From the NCBI RefSeq assembly GCF_002260525.1, contig NZ_MRYI01000003.1:62001-126000 (forward strand): DNA of 64,000 nt, in the 5' to 3' direction. The translations under genes and the position numbers were made by a program. Below the pieces are notes generated by a model. The model did not search any database. It saw only the letters and a list, made by a program, of their open reading frames with translations, and was not told the DNA's origin. The stretch comes from Hahella sp. CCB-MM4 (GTDB lineage: Bacteria; Pseudomonadota; Gammaproteobacteria; Pseudomonadales; Oleiphilaceae). Shown here piece by piece: positions 1 through 8,766 of this stretch; position 1 is the stretch's first letter; each line of letters begins with the position of its first letter.

Positions 1-1455
1 TGCCATGATGGCTTTTGCTTCTGCCTCAGCTTTCGCCTTTGCCGCAGCCCGGATACTACGCTCTTCCTCGAGCTTCATCTGCAGCGCTTTCCGGTGAGCA
101 ACGTCCGTTGCCACAATTTCCAGGGCAACCTCTGAGCATATTTCCTGTAGTCTTGTTGACTGCGTCAACTCACCTTTTTTCCCCGAGCGCCACTCAGCGT
201 AAAACTCCTTGGCAGGCTCCAAAGCGACTTTCCGGCCGCTAAAATCGCTCCATAAAATTGCCTGCTGCCGTGGCAGTATATGTACCAGCCGGCACATTCG
301 ATCAAATTTACGGAACCACTTACCCTGAAGTTCCTGCAATTCATTAACAATGTCAGAGACACTGCTTTGATCAACATCGATGAATTCACACTCCAGGGCA
401 TTGAACTCTTCTCTGGCTACTTCCTGTTGTTTAATGATCTGTAACACTACATTTTGCAGAACAACCAATTGCCGTTCCTGCTCATCGGGATTCTTGTCGA
501 GACTGTGCAAATGATTTTGCAGCTCATCCACCAACTGCCCGGCGTAGTCATACAAACGCTGCATCTGCCCAGCGCTGTGTTGGCCTTTATAGGTAAACAC
601 AATACGGTCAGTCAGTTTGAACATTAACTGGAACTCGCGGCTTTCCTCACCTTTAGAGAGAATGATCAGTCGCATGGAATCCAGCCAGACGGTCGACAGG
701 AACTGGCTGATATCCGGTGGCAACGTTTTCCCGGCAGCAAACTTATTAATCGTCTGAATCGCCAATTGCTGGGCATACCAGACATTGTCCAGGCCGAGCT
801 CCGACTGTATCAGGCGATCTTCCATCATTTTTCGCCGTTTCTGCTCCTTCTCCCACTCGCCGAACAGAGCATTACGTGCCAGTTCCTGTTCCTCCCTGAT
901 CAAACAATGATCTGCATCCAGCAGCCTCGTCAGAACATTCAGGGATTTCATAACAAATGTTGGAGGTTGCCCTTTTTCCTCTTCCCACCCCAGGAAAAGG
1001 TCCTCAACCAGGCCCAGAATCTCGTTGACCGGATGCTTCGGATCCAACACGAATTCAGGCTGGTCCAGTAGCAATGCCGCCAGAATGTATCTTCTGCGCA
1101 TCAGGGACTTTCGTACAAACGGATCCAGGGGGCTCTGGGCCTGCCACTGCTCAGTGGCTCTGTTCATAAATACCAGACAATTGATGATGGACCTGTCGAG
1201 ACCTCCCATATCGAGGTTCAACTGCTTGATAACATCTCTCAGTTGATGTTTTTTATCGCGACTGATATCCGCCAGTCTGGTCGCCACAACATGACGATCC
1301 TCATCGCTTTCAATCAGCATGGTACCTGCCACACGAAAGATGTTTTCGGTTTCAGGCAGATTCACCCTCAAAAGCGCGCCAGCCAGTTGCTCTACACCGA
1401 CTGAACTGGAGTCGGAAGTTACGTGGTCCTTTTCTGGAATCACTGCAAAATTCAT
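1..1455 (-). CDS. DUF1631-like protein, C-terminus cut by window edge
   Basis: An uninterrupted frame of 485 codons starts with ATG at 1455 and runs off the left edge, so the stop is not seen. The protein is soluble, rich in Leu, Glu, Gln and Arg, with no membrane segment or signal peptide. A stretch around residues 140-165 (LLLDQPEFVLDPKHPVNEIL) resembles the F-x-x-D-x-x-HP-x-x-x-LL pattern I associate with the DUF1631 family of Pseudomonas and relatives. The end of the visible part is an Ala/Lys/Glu-rich helix that could be a coiled coil. Members of that family are about 700 residues or more, so perhaps a third is missing. No biochemical role is established. The start is supported by family-like N-terminal content but lacks a strong ribosome binding site. 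It stands alone, with a gene-poor region upstream. The family name is a moderate-confidence guess; the reading frame itself is certain. Confidence 0.6.
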   Translation of the reverse strand, partial: MNFAVIPEKDHVTSDSSSVGVEQLAGALLRVNLPETENIFRVAGTMLIESDEDRHVVATRLADISRDKKHQLRDVIKQLNLDMGGLDRSIINCLVFMNRATEQWQAQSPLDPFVRKSLMRRRYILAALLLDQPEFVLDPKHPVNEILGLVEDLFLGWEEEKGQPPTFVMKSLNVLTRLLDADHCLIREEQELARNALFGEWEKEQKRRKMMEDRLIQSELGLDNVWYAQQLAIQTINKFAAGKTLPPDISQFLSTVWLDSMRLIILSKGEESREFQLMFKLTDRIVFTYKGQHSAGQMQRLYDYAGQLVDELQNHLHSLDKNPDEQERQLVVLQNVVLQIIKQQEVAREEFNALECEFIDVDQSSVSDIVNELQELQGKWFRKFDRMCRLVHILPRQQAILWSDFSGRKVALEPAKEFYAEWRSGKKGELTQSTRLQEICSEVALEIVATDVAHRKALQMKLEEERSIRAAAKAKAEAEAKAIMA

Positions 1456-1851
1456 CCTGAAGAATTCTATTTAAGTTTTGGTCAGACAGAATCATTATAG
1501 ATCAACATCATGGATGATAAATGTCGTGACCTCGGTCAGGTACAGTATGCAGAGACATTTAACCATGTTTAATACTTGATTTAATACGTGGACTGAATCA
1601 TCAGGTTTAAGACTTAGCTGTGCTCAACACCATACAGTGTTCAACTATTGCTCCCCAGAATACTTAATACAGCGTGATGTTTTTTACACAAGGATGTTTT
1701 TTACACAGGAATGTCTTTTGCACAAGAAAGTGCTTTTTAAAAAACCAATGGTTATTGGCAGCGGTTTGTTATGAAGATTCGGTATCACCGGCATGCTGTA
1801 ACATTGCTATGCTAATACGTGGGTCCATAACAATGACAAGGAGGACTCAGC
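1456..1851. other. Gene-poor gap upstream of the DUF1631-like gene
   Basis: This stretch of about 400 bases holds the promoter side of the minus-strand DUF1631-like gene and of the small plus-strand gene at 1852. It contains the three-unit 17-bp repeat at 1677-1727 and a small inverted repeat CCAAT-GGTT-ATTGG at 1745-1758. The TAATAC at 1813-1818 could be a -10 element for the small gene but has no good -35 partner. Reading frames here are short and overlap the repeat, so I do not call a protein. Confidence 0.5.
1677..1727. repeat. 17-bp degenerate tandem repeat, 3 units
   Basis: Three consecutive 17-bp units at 1677-1693, 1694-1710 and 1711-1727 share the pattern ATGTTTTTTACACAAGG. The second differs at few positions and the third at several. 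The unit has no dyad symmetry and there are no spacers. It lies in non-coding DNA and belongs to the class of short tandem duplications seen throughout the window. Confidence 0.8.
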
Positions 1852-2022
1852 ATGTACGACTTGACCAGAGAACGCCGCAAATTTGACCGCCGCCTGTCAC
1901 CTGTGACCCGGCCAGCACCGTCAGAAAAACCCGAAGCAGTGGTAAACCGGCGACGTACAGATCGGCGTACGGATACGCGGCCTTTATCATCCTTTCCGCA
2001 TCTTCCATTTTGCGATATGTAA
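1852..2022 (+). CDS. Small Arg-rich protein with paired RRxxDRR motifs (56 aa)
   Basis: ATG at 1852 is preceded by an excellent ribosome binding site (AAGGAGGA, eight bases upstream). The frame runs 56 codons to TAA at 2020-2022. The product begins MYDLTRERRKFDRRLS and contains a second copy of the motif, NRRRTDRRTDTR, at residues 32-43, so two RR-x-x-DRR elements flank a Pro/Glu/Lys linker. The C-terminus (FPHLPFCDM) is hydrophobic and carries one Cys. There is no signal peptide or membrane segment. An 11-bp perfect hairpin starts 17 bases after the stop and could end the transcript. I do not recognise the family. The motif recalls the Arg-rich lead-in of PilZ domains, but no PilZ barrel is present. 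The gene is too short for routine ORF cut-offs. The strong Shine-Dalgarno and the internal motif repeat are the case for it being real. Confidence 0.6.
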   Translation: MYDLTRERRKFDRRLSPVTRPAPSEKPEAVVNRRRTDRRTDTRPLSSFPHLPFCDM

Positions 2023-2360
2023 TTACCGCCGGCTACTCATCAGGCATATTCGTGATCCCGGATATGCCTGATTTAGCCACCCAAAAACGAAGCCATACTA
2101 TTTTTTTGTTGAATCAGCAGTTTCTTTGCTGAACCAGCAGTGAGTATTATTGACATATTATTTAAACATACCGCAATGCTCTGTTTTGGAACAATATTTC
2201 CTTTACCGGAACAATCTCCACCCCGGGATCACAATGTAAATGTCATTGTGTGACATCTCTCCTTGATCTTGATTGCATTTACCCCTTGAATAGCGCAGTA
2301 TAACGGCCCAATCGAGCCAGATTGCACCATCCAGAACGCTATAAAAAACACGGAATCATT
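2023..2360. other. Promoter region of the DAHP synthase gene
   Basis: This 338-base gap contains the hairpin at 2039-2072 and two loose 20-bp direct duplications, GAATCAGCAG/GAACCAGCAG near 2110-2142 and GGAACAATATT/GGAACAATCTC near 2190-2220. There is also a compact dyad, ATGTCA-TTGTG-TGACAT, at 2240-2256. TATAAC at 2299-2304 is a plausible -10 element for aroF, with an imperfect -35 region about 17-20 bases upstream. A TyrR-type half site (TGTAAA, 2235-2240) is present, but its second arm is poor. Confidence 0.45.
2039..2072 (+). terminator. 11-bp perfect hairpin after the small gene
   Basis: ATCAGGCATAT at 2039-2049 pairs perfectly with ATATGCCTGAT at 2062-2072 around a 12-base loop. It is followed only by TTTAG, so it lacks a full U-run. 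It could be a weak terminator for the 1852-2022 gene or a protein-binding palindrome. Confidence 0.45.
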
Positions 2361-3431
2361 ATGTCAGTACACCAGATCGATAACGTTAATGTCGCCAGTC
2401 AGGACATTCTCATTACCCCTGATCGCCTTAAAGAAGATATCCCTCTGTCTGAAGCAGCAGAACAAACCGTCTACAAGGGGCGGCAGACTATCCGTGACAT
2501 TCTTGACCGGAAAGACCATCGCCTGTTTGTGGTTATAGGCCCTTGCTCAATTCATGACATAGAAGCAGCGAAAGACTATGCCAAGCGACTGAAAGCGCTG
2601 GCGGATGAACTGGACGATACCCTATACCTGGTGATGCGGGTATATTTTGAAAAGCCCCGCACCACCATTGGCTGGAAAGGCCTCATTAACGACCCCAACA
2701 TTGACGACACTTTTGATCTTGAGAAAGGATTGCATGTTGGTCGTCAGCTGCTGGTTGACCTCGCTGAAATGGGACTGCCAACGGCTACTGAAGCACTGGA
2801 CCCTATCTCCCCTCAGTACCTCCAGGACACAATTGCCTGGTCAGCTATCGGGGCACGCACCACAGAATCCCAGACTCACCGTGAGATGAGCAGTGGACTG
2901 TCCATGCCGATCGGTTTCAAAAACGGTACTGACGGCAGCCTGACAGTCGCCGTGAATGCCATGAAGTCAGTGTCTTACCCTCACTCGTTCCTGGGAATTA
3001 ACCCACAGGGACAGGTGTCCATCATTCGTACCAAAGGAAATGCTTACGGGCATGTTGTATTGCGTGGCGGAGATGGTAAGCCGAACTACGATACCGTCAG
3101 TGTGGCTCACTGCGAACAGGACCTCAAGAAGGCCGGCCTTCGCGAAGCCATTATGGTGGACTGCAGTCACGCAAACTCCAGTAAGGACCCCGCTAACCAG
3201 CCGCTGGTCATGATGGACGTGGCACACCAGATAGTTGAAGGTAACAACTCCATCGTTGGCCTGATGGTTGAGAGCAATATTCATTGGGGCAATCAACCGA
3301 TCCCGGAAGATCTTTCTCAACTGAAGTATGGCGTATCCATTACAGACGCCTGTATCGATTGGGAGACAACTGAAAAGAGTCTTCGGGAAATGTACGCTAA
3401 GCTGAAGGATGCATTGCCCAAGCGCAAATAA
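2361..3431 (+). CDS. aroF: 3-deoxy-7-phosphoheptulonate synthase (class I DAHP synthase)
   Basis: Condenses phosphoenolpyruvate and erythrose-4-phosphate to DAHP, the first step of the shikimate pathway, in the cytosol. The ATG at 2361 gives 356 residues, the length of E. coli AroF, and its N-terminus aligns with AroF (NVxxxxQDILITP). An upstream in-frame TTG at 2322 would add 13 unlike residues. Visible signatures are GPCSIHD at 60-66 with the metal-binding Cys62, KPRTTIGWKG at 98-107, and GARTTESQTHRE at 164-175, all characteristic of the feedback-regulated AroF/G/H type. Which aromatic amino acid inhibits it cannot be read safely. It is monocistronic, with a strong bidirectional terminator 30 bases after the stop shared with convergent cysG. 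aroC at 32.3 kb acts later in the same pathway. Confidence 0.93.
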   Translation: MSVHQIDNVNVASQDILITPDRLKEDIPLSEAAEQTVYKGRQTIRDILDRKDHRLFVVIGPCSIHDIEAAKDYAKRLKALADELDDTLYLVMRVYFEKPRTTIGWKGLINDPNIDDTFDLEKGLHVGRQLLVDLAEMGLPTATEALDPISPQYLQDTIAWSAIGARTTESQTHREMSSGLSMPIGFKNGTDGSLTVAVNAMKSVSYPHSFLGINPQGQVSIIRTKGNAYGHVVLRGGDGKPNYDTVSVAHCEQDLKKAGLREAIMVDCSHANSSKDPANQPLVMMDVAHQIVEGNNSIVGLMVESNIHWGNQPIPEDLSQLKYGVSITDACIDWETTEKSLREMYAKLKDALPKRK

Positions 3432-3460
3432 TCCCTCATAAACGCAAACAGTCTCCAATA

Positions 3461-3490
3461 AAAAAGACGGGCTATACCCGTCTTTTTTTG
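3461..3490. terminator. Bidirectional Rho-independent terminator, aroF/cysG
   Basis: AAAAAGACGGG (3461-3471), a five-base loop and CCCGTCTTTTT (3477-3487) form a perfect stem, with a T-run on the plus strand and an A-run that serves as a T-run on the minus strand. It sits between convergent aroF and cysG and can end both transcripts. Confidence 0.92.
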
Positions 3491-3506
3491 TCCTTCTGAC
3501 TGTAAA

Positions 3507-4922
3507 TCAGGCCATCCAGTCCAGCTTTTCCCTGAGTTTGACCACTTCGCCAATGATGATGATTGTCGGCCCGTGAACCTGTGACTGTCCGACCTTTTCA
3601 GCGATATCAGCAAGCGTCCCCGTCAACACCTCCTGATCAGGCAGTGTTCCCCTGGAAACAAGGGCCACCGGCATATCAGGGCGCATACCATGCGCCATAA
3701 GCTGCTGCGCAATAACCGGTAAGCCAAGGAGGCCCATATAAAACACCAGAGTCTGGTGCTCGTGGACGAATTCCGCCCAAGGCAAATCACAAGTATTGTT
3801 CTTGAGATGCCCGGTAACGAAGCGAACTGACTGGGAGCAATCCCTGTGAGTAAGAGGTATACCCGAATAGGATGCGCAGCCTGCGGCAGCTGTAATCCCT
3901 GGAACAACCTGAAACGGAATACCCGCATCTGCCAACCGATCGATTTCCTCTCCACCTCGACCAAAGATAAAGGGATCACCGCCTTTCAGCCGGAGGACTC
4001 TGTTGCCCTCTTTGGCAAGATCGACCAACAACTGATTAATCTCACCTTGCGGCAGAGTATGGTTGGAACGCGCCTTGCCCACATCAATGCGTTTTGCGTC
4101 GCGGCGAACCAGATCCAGAATTTGCGGAGAAACCAAACGGTCATAAAGAACCACATCCGCCTGCCGCATCAGCCGCAGCGCGCGGAAGGTCAGCAGGTCC
4201 GGATCACCCGGCCCGGCACCCACCAGATATACTTCGCCTTTGGAATCAAAATCAGCATCCTCCAGGGATTCCTGGAAAAGCTCTTCTGCTTTATCCATTC
4301 TTCCGGCATACACCAAATCGGCAATTGTTCCTTCGAGGGTTTGCTCCCAGAACTTACGACGCTGATTGATATGCTTGAATTTGTCCCGGACAATTTCCCG
4401 ATATTTTCCTGCAAGTTCAGCCAGGCGTCCGACACCATGCGGAATCGTCGACTCCAACCGGTTACGAAGCAATCGGGTCAATACCGGTGCGTCCCCACTG
4501 CTGCTGACAGCAACAAGCACCGGATGACGGTTGATGATGGAGGGGAAAATGAAGCTGCTTAAGGCAGGGTTTTCCACCACATTTACAGGGATATGCCGCT
4601 GCTGGCAGGACTTGGCAATATCCGCATTCAAAGCCGCCTTTTCAGATGCAGCCACCACCAATGCCACGCCCTGCAACATTGATTCATCATACGATTTGCC
4701 GACCAGGGTGACTGCTTCATTCTCTGCCAGCTCTCTATCCACCAGCTCGCGGCCCGCAACCGATTCCTCACCAGCCACCAGCTGAATCCGGGCTCCTGCC
4801 CGTAGCAGTAATTCAATCTTCCTGGCCGCTTGCTCCCCTTCTCCCACCACCAGGCAGGGCTTGTTCCTCAGATCAAGGACAACAGGAAGGAAGTCCCATT
4901 GCCCGGAAGATTGTTTTTCCAT
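3507..4922 (-). CDS. cysG: Siroheme synthase (uroporphyrinogen-III methyltransferase / precorrin-2 dehydrogenase / ferrochelatase)
   Basis: Makes siroheme for sulfite and nitrite reductase. The N-terminal half (about residues 1-210) is the dehydrogenase/chelatase domain. The C-terminal half (from about 225) is the SAM-dependent methyltransferase, with [16 protein letters not shown] and [16 protein letters not shown] intact. The start at ATG 4922 gives 471 aa, close to the usual 457-465. It lies 13 bases after serS, and a longer frame from 4961 would overlap serS. Two odd points are visible. The usual nucleotide-binding GGG is GEG at residues 27-29. The catalytic Asp (Asp104 in E. coli, in NVVD) is Glu117 in NVVENP. 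Ser141 (E. coli Ser128) is kept. Last gene of the ftsK-lolA-rarA-crcB-serS-cysG run. Confidence 0.93.
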   Translation of the reverse strand: MEKQSSGQWDFLPVVLDLRNKPCLVVGEGEQAARKIELLLRAGARIQLVAGEESVAGRELVDRELAENEAVTLVGKSYDESMLQGVALVVAASEKAALNADIAKSCQQRHIPVNVVENPALSSFIFPSIINRHPVLVAVSSSGDAPVLTRLLRNRLESTIPHGVGRLAELAGKYREIVRDKFKHINQRRKFWEQTLEGTIADLVYAGRMDKAEELFQESLEDADFDSKGEVYLVGAGPGDPDLLTFRALRLMRQADVVLYDRLVSPQILDLVRRDAKRIDVGKARSNHTLPQGEINQLLVDLAKEGNRVLRLKGGDPFIFGRGGEEIDRLADAGIPFQVVPGITAAAGCASYSGIPLTHRDCSQSVRFVTGHLKNNTCDLPWAEFVHEHQTLVFYMGLLGLPVIAQQLMAHGMRPDMPVALVSRGTLPDQEVLTGTLADIAEKVGQSQVHGPTIIIIGEVVKLREKLDWMA

Positions 4923-4935
4923 CAATATGAGCCCT

Positions 4936-6234
<1,299 letters not shown>

Positions 6235-6291
6235 TTATATAAACAGAGTGTGAAAATTCCTTGCAAACGCCTGGAACGGTCGTCTACAGCA

Positions 6292-6681
6292 TCACTGAAT
6301 AAGCATCCTGGTCAAGGTAACGGCAAGCCCCGATGCCAAAACGCATAGTATAACGCTCATTAAAACATAGGCCATAGCTGAGAATACATGGCCGCTGTGA
6401 AACAGACTGAATACTTCCAGAGAAAATGTGGAAAATGTGGTGAATGCTCCTAGAAACCCCACCATGATCAGTGATCGCAGCTCTGCATGTCCCTGCAGCT
6501 TTTCCAGGACAATAACAAAGGCAGCCCCTAGAAGAAACGAACCTATCAGATTCACCAACAGCGTTCCCCAGGGAAACCTGTTACCGAAGTAATTCGTTGC
6601 CAATGCCACGACCAAGTAACGCCCGATAGCCCCTACTGCGCCTCCAGCACCAACAATTAACAAATGCAAAACATTATTCAC
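6292..6681 (-). CDS. crcB: Fluoride exporter CrcB/Fluc
   Basis: A 129-residue inner-membrane protein of four hydrophobic segments, the usual size of Fluc channels, which act as dimers to expel fluoride. Family marks are GGAVGAIGRY near residue 14, GTLLVNLIGSFLLG near 40, and GFLGAFTTFSTFSLE near 75. The last holds the Phe/Thr track that lines the pore. It sits between rarA and serS, as in Pseudomonas. The 107-base gap upstream shows none of the conserved sequence of the fluoride riboswitch, so induction by fluoride through that element is not supported. Expression probably follows the ftsK-lolA-rarA transcript. Confidence 0.93.
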   Translation of the reverse strand: MNNVLHLLIVGAGGAVGAIGRYLVVALATNYFGNRFPWGTLLVNLIGSFLLGAAFVIVLEKLQGHAELRSLIMVGFLGAFTTFSTFSLEVFSLFHSGHVFSAMAYVLMSVILCVLASGLAVTLTRMLIQ

Positions 6682-6788
6682 AGTGATTTAATGTCCTGTT
6701 CTCTTTTGAACCTGTTTTCTAATAAGCCTACTTCAAGGAAGTAAAAAAATGTTCTACCTGCTTCCTCGCCTGCTGCTCATTTGTCACT

Positions 6789-8132
6789 CTATTTCTGCTT
6801 TTTTGTTGCCTCTATATCCAGGTTTTTGAGGCGCTGAAGCTTCTCACCAATTTTCAGTTCAAGGCCTCTGGGGACAGGCTCGTAAAGGGTAACAGGCTGA
6901 AGCTGTTCTGGAAAATAATTTTCCCCCGCAGCATAGGCATCCGGCTCATCATGGGCATAACGGTATTCGTGACCGTACCCCAGTTCTTTCATCAAACCTG
7001 TCGGCGCATTTCGCAAGTGCAGGGGTACGGGGTAATCCGGTGTATTTTTCACCAGATCCCTCACCTGATTAAAAGCTTTATAGACAGCATTACTTTTGGG
7101 GGCAGCTGCCAGATAAGCGATTGCCTGAGCGATAGCCAGCTCCCCTTCGGGGCTTCCCAGGCGCTCCTGAACATCCCATGCCGCCAAGGCCAGCGGCAGC
7201 CCTCTTGGATCCGCATTGCCGATATCTTCACTGGCCATACGCACTACCCGGCGGGCGATGTACAAGGGATCGCAGCCTCCATCCAGCATTCTTGCAAACC
7301 AGTACAGGGAGGCATCTGGATTCGATCCCCGCACCGATTTATGTAGAGCTGATATCTGGTCATAGAATACGTCGCCGCCCTTATCAAAGCGCTTTAGCGA
7401 CATTTGAGTGACTTCCGCCAGCATGGCTTCATTCAACTCACCTTTGTTGTCAGACACCTCTGCCAGATCCGACATGGTTTCGATCAGGTTAAGCGCTTGA
7501 CGGGCGTCGCCGTCAGCCACCATCGCCACTTTGTGCAGAAGGTCATCGGCCACCTGCCATTCGACATGCCCAAGCCCCCTCTCAGCATCGGTGAGAGCTT
7601 TACGCAATAAACCAACCAAGTCGTCCTGGGAGAGAGACTTCAACAAATACACCCTGGCCCGTGACAGCAGTGCATTATTCAATTCAAAGGAAGGGTTTTC
7701 TGTGGTCGCCCCGACGAAGACGAAATCGCCATCTTCAACATAGGGTAAAAATGCGTCCTGCTGGGCCTTGTTAAAACGATGAACCTCGTCCACGAATACA
7801 ATGGTCCGCATACCTGCCTGACGATGCTTTTTCGCCAACTCACCAAATTCGCGGATGTCTTTTACGCCATGCAGTACCGCCGACATGGTCAGAAATTCGG
7901 CACCCGTTGTCGCAGCGATCAGTTTGGCAAGGGAGGTTTTTCCGACCCCGGGAGGCCCCCACAGGATCATAGAGTGAATGCTATCCTTCTCCAGCGCCTT
8001 CCTCAACGGACGGTCCGGCCCCAATAAGTGCTCCTGGCCGATATACTCGTTAACCGCTCTTGGCCTGAGCCGGGCTGCGAGAGGTGCGTGGCTCTCGCTT
8101 TTACCTTCAGCCTCAAACAGATTCAGGTTCAA
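6789..8132 (-). CDS. rarA: Replication-associated recombination protein A (AAA+ ATPase)
   Basis: A clamp-loader-like AAA+ ATPase (MgsA/RarA, Mgs1/WRNIP1 family) that acts at stalled replication forks. The 447 aa match the E. coli protein. Walker A GPPGVGKT lies at residues 59-66 and Walker B FVDEVHRF near 112-119, with sensor 1 GATTENPSF near 142. The C-terminal tetramerisation region contains LPLALAAWDVQERLGSPEGE. The start lies four bases after the lolA stop, so translation is coupled. The gene order ftsK-lolA-rarA-serS is conserved in gammaproteobacteria. Confidence 0.96.
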   Translation of the reverse strand: MNLNLFEAEGKSESHAPLAARLRPRAVNEYIGQEHLLGPDRPLRKALEKDSIHSMILWGPPGVGKTSLAKLIAATTGAEFLTMSAVLHGVKDIREFGELAKKHRQAGMRTIVFVDEVHRFNKAQQDAFLPYVEDGDFVFVGATTENPSFELNNALLSRARVYLLKSLSQDDLVGLLRKALTDAERGLGHVEWQVADDLLHKVAMVADGDARQALNLIETMSDLAEVSDNKGELNEAMLAEVTQMSLKRFDKGGDVFYDQISALHKSVRGSNPDASLYWFARMLDGGCDPLYIARRVVRMASEDIGNADPRGLPLALAAWDVQERLGSPEGELAIAQAIAYLAAAPKSNAVYKAFNQVRDLVKNTPDYPVPLHLRNAPTGLMKELGYGHEYRYAHDEPDAYAAGENYFPEQLQPVTLYEPVPRGLELKIGEKLQRLKNLDIEATKKQK

Positions 8133-8136
8133 GGCA

Positions 8137-8763
8137 CTACTCCCGAATGACGTCTACACCGTCGGGTATCTCGAAGTGGAAGGTGTTCTCACTGAACGGT
8201 AGATTCATTTCAGAATCGCTGAAGTACAACGTCGTAACCTGCCCGAGAGAATCCTTCAGTTCCATGGTGGTCAGTACGCCATGGTTAAACCCTAACTGCA
8301 GGGTATCGAATAAAGAGTCGACTCCCTTTGGCGTCAGCTGAAAAATGGAGGTTTCCGCATTGCCGGTCTCTCGACTGACCACATTGTATTCTCTGTCAAT
8401 CGTAGAAACCTCTCCGCTCAGCAACAGTGCAGGAGTATTTGACAGCTGCTGGGACAGCGTTTGAACGGTGACCTGCTCCAGATCCGGATCATATAGCCAA
8501 ACCATTTCGCCATCCGTCACAATGGTCTGCTCCAGAGGAGGCTGAGTGTGCCAGAAAAACAGCCCCGGACGTTGCGCCTTGAGCACTCCTGTTACCTGCT
8601 GGAGTGTCTGCCCTGAAGCTGAAACCAATGTCTGCTCAAACGATGCTGAAAAGGTTTCAATTGGCTTCAATAATTTTGTCAGTTCCTCTGAGGCTGTAGA
8701 TGCCTGAGCAACCTGACTGAAAAAACCGGCACACAATGCCAGTACAAAAAACAGATTTCGCAT
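8137..8763 (-). CDS. lolA: Outer-membrane lipoprotein carrier protein LolA
   Basis: Periplasmic chaperone that takes lipoproteins from the LolCDE-type ABC complex and hands them to LolB at the outer membrane. At 208 aa it has a clear signal peptide (MRNLFFVLALCAGFFSQVAQA, cleaved near residue 21) and the open beta-barrel core with FSASFEQTLVSASGQ near 38-52 and RPGLFFWHTQPP near 67. Start and stop lie within four bases of its neighbours ftsK and rarA, a tight operon. Its partner permease and ATPase are encoded at 55.8-57.8 kb in the same window. Confidence 0.95.
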   Translation of the reverse strand: MRNLFFVLALCAGFFSQVAQASTASEELTKLLKPIETFSASFEQTLVSASGQTLQQVTGVLKAQRPGLFFWHTQPPLEQTIVTDGEMVWLYDPDLEQVTVQTLSQQLSNTPALLLSGEVSTIDREYNVVSRETGNAETSIFQLTPKGVDSLFDTLQLGFNHGVLTTMELKDSLGQVTTLYFSDSEMNLPFSENTFHFEIPDGVDVIRE

Positions 8764-8766
8764 AAA

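Noticed and set aside
1674-1886. 70-residue plus-strand frame rich in Phe and Cys
   Set aside because: Its first part is translated 17-bp repeat, it lacks a ribosome binding site and it overlaps the better-supported gene at 1852.
2235-2256. TyrR box in front of aroF
   Set aside because: Only the left arm TGTAAA matches; the right arm has two of six expected bases, so it is noted only as a half site.
6682-6788. Fluoride riboswitch upstream of crcB
   Set aside because: The conserved riboswitch core is not present; the gap is ordinary operon spacing after rarA.
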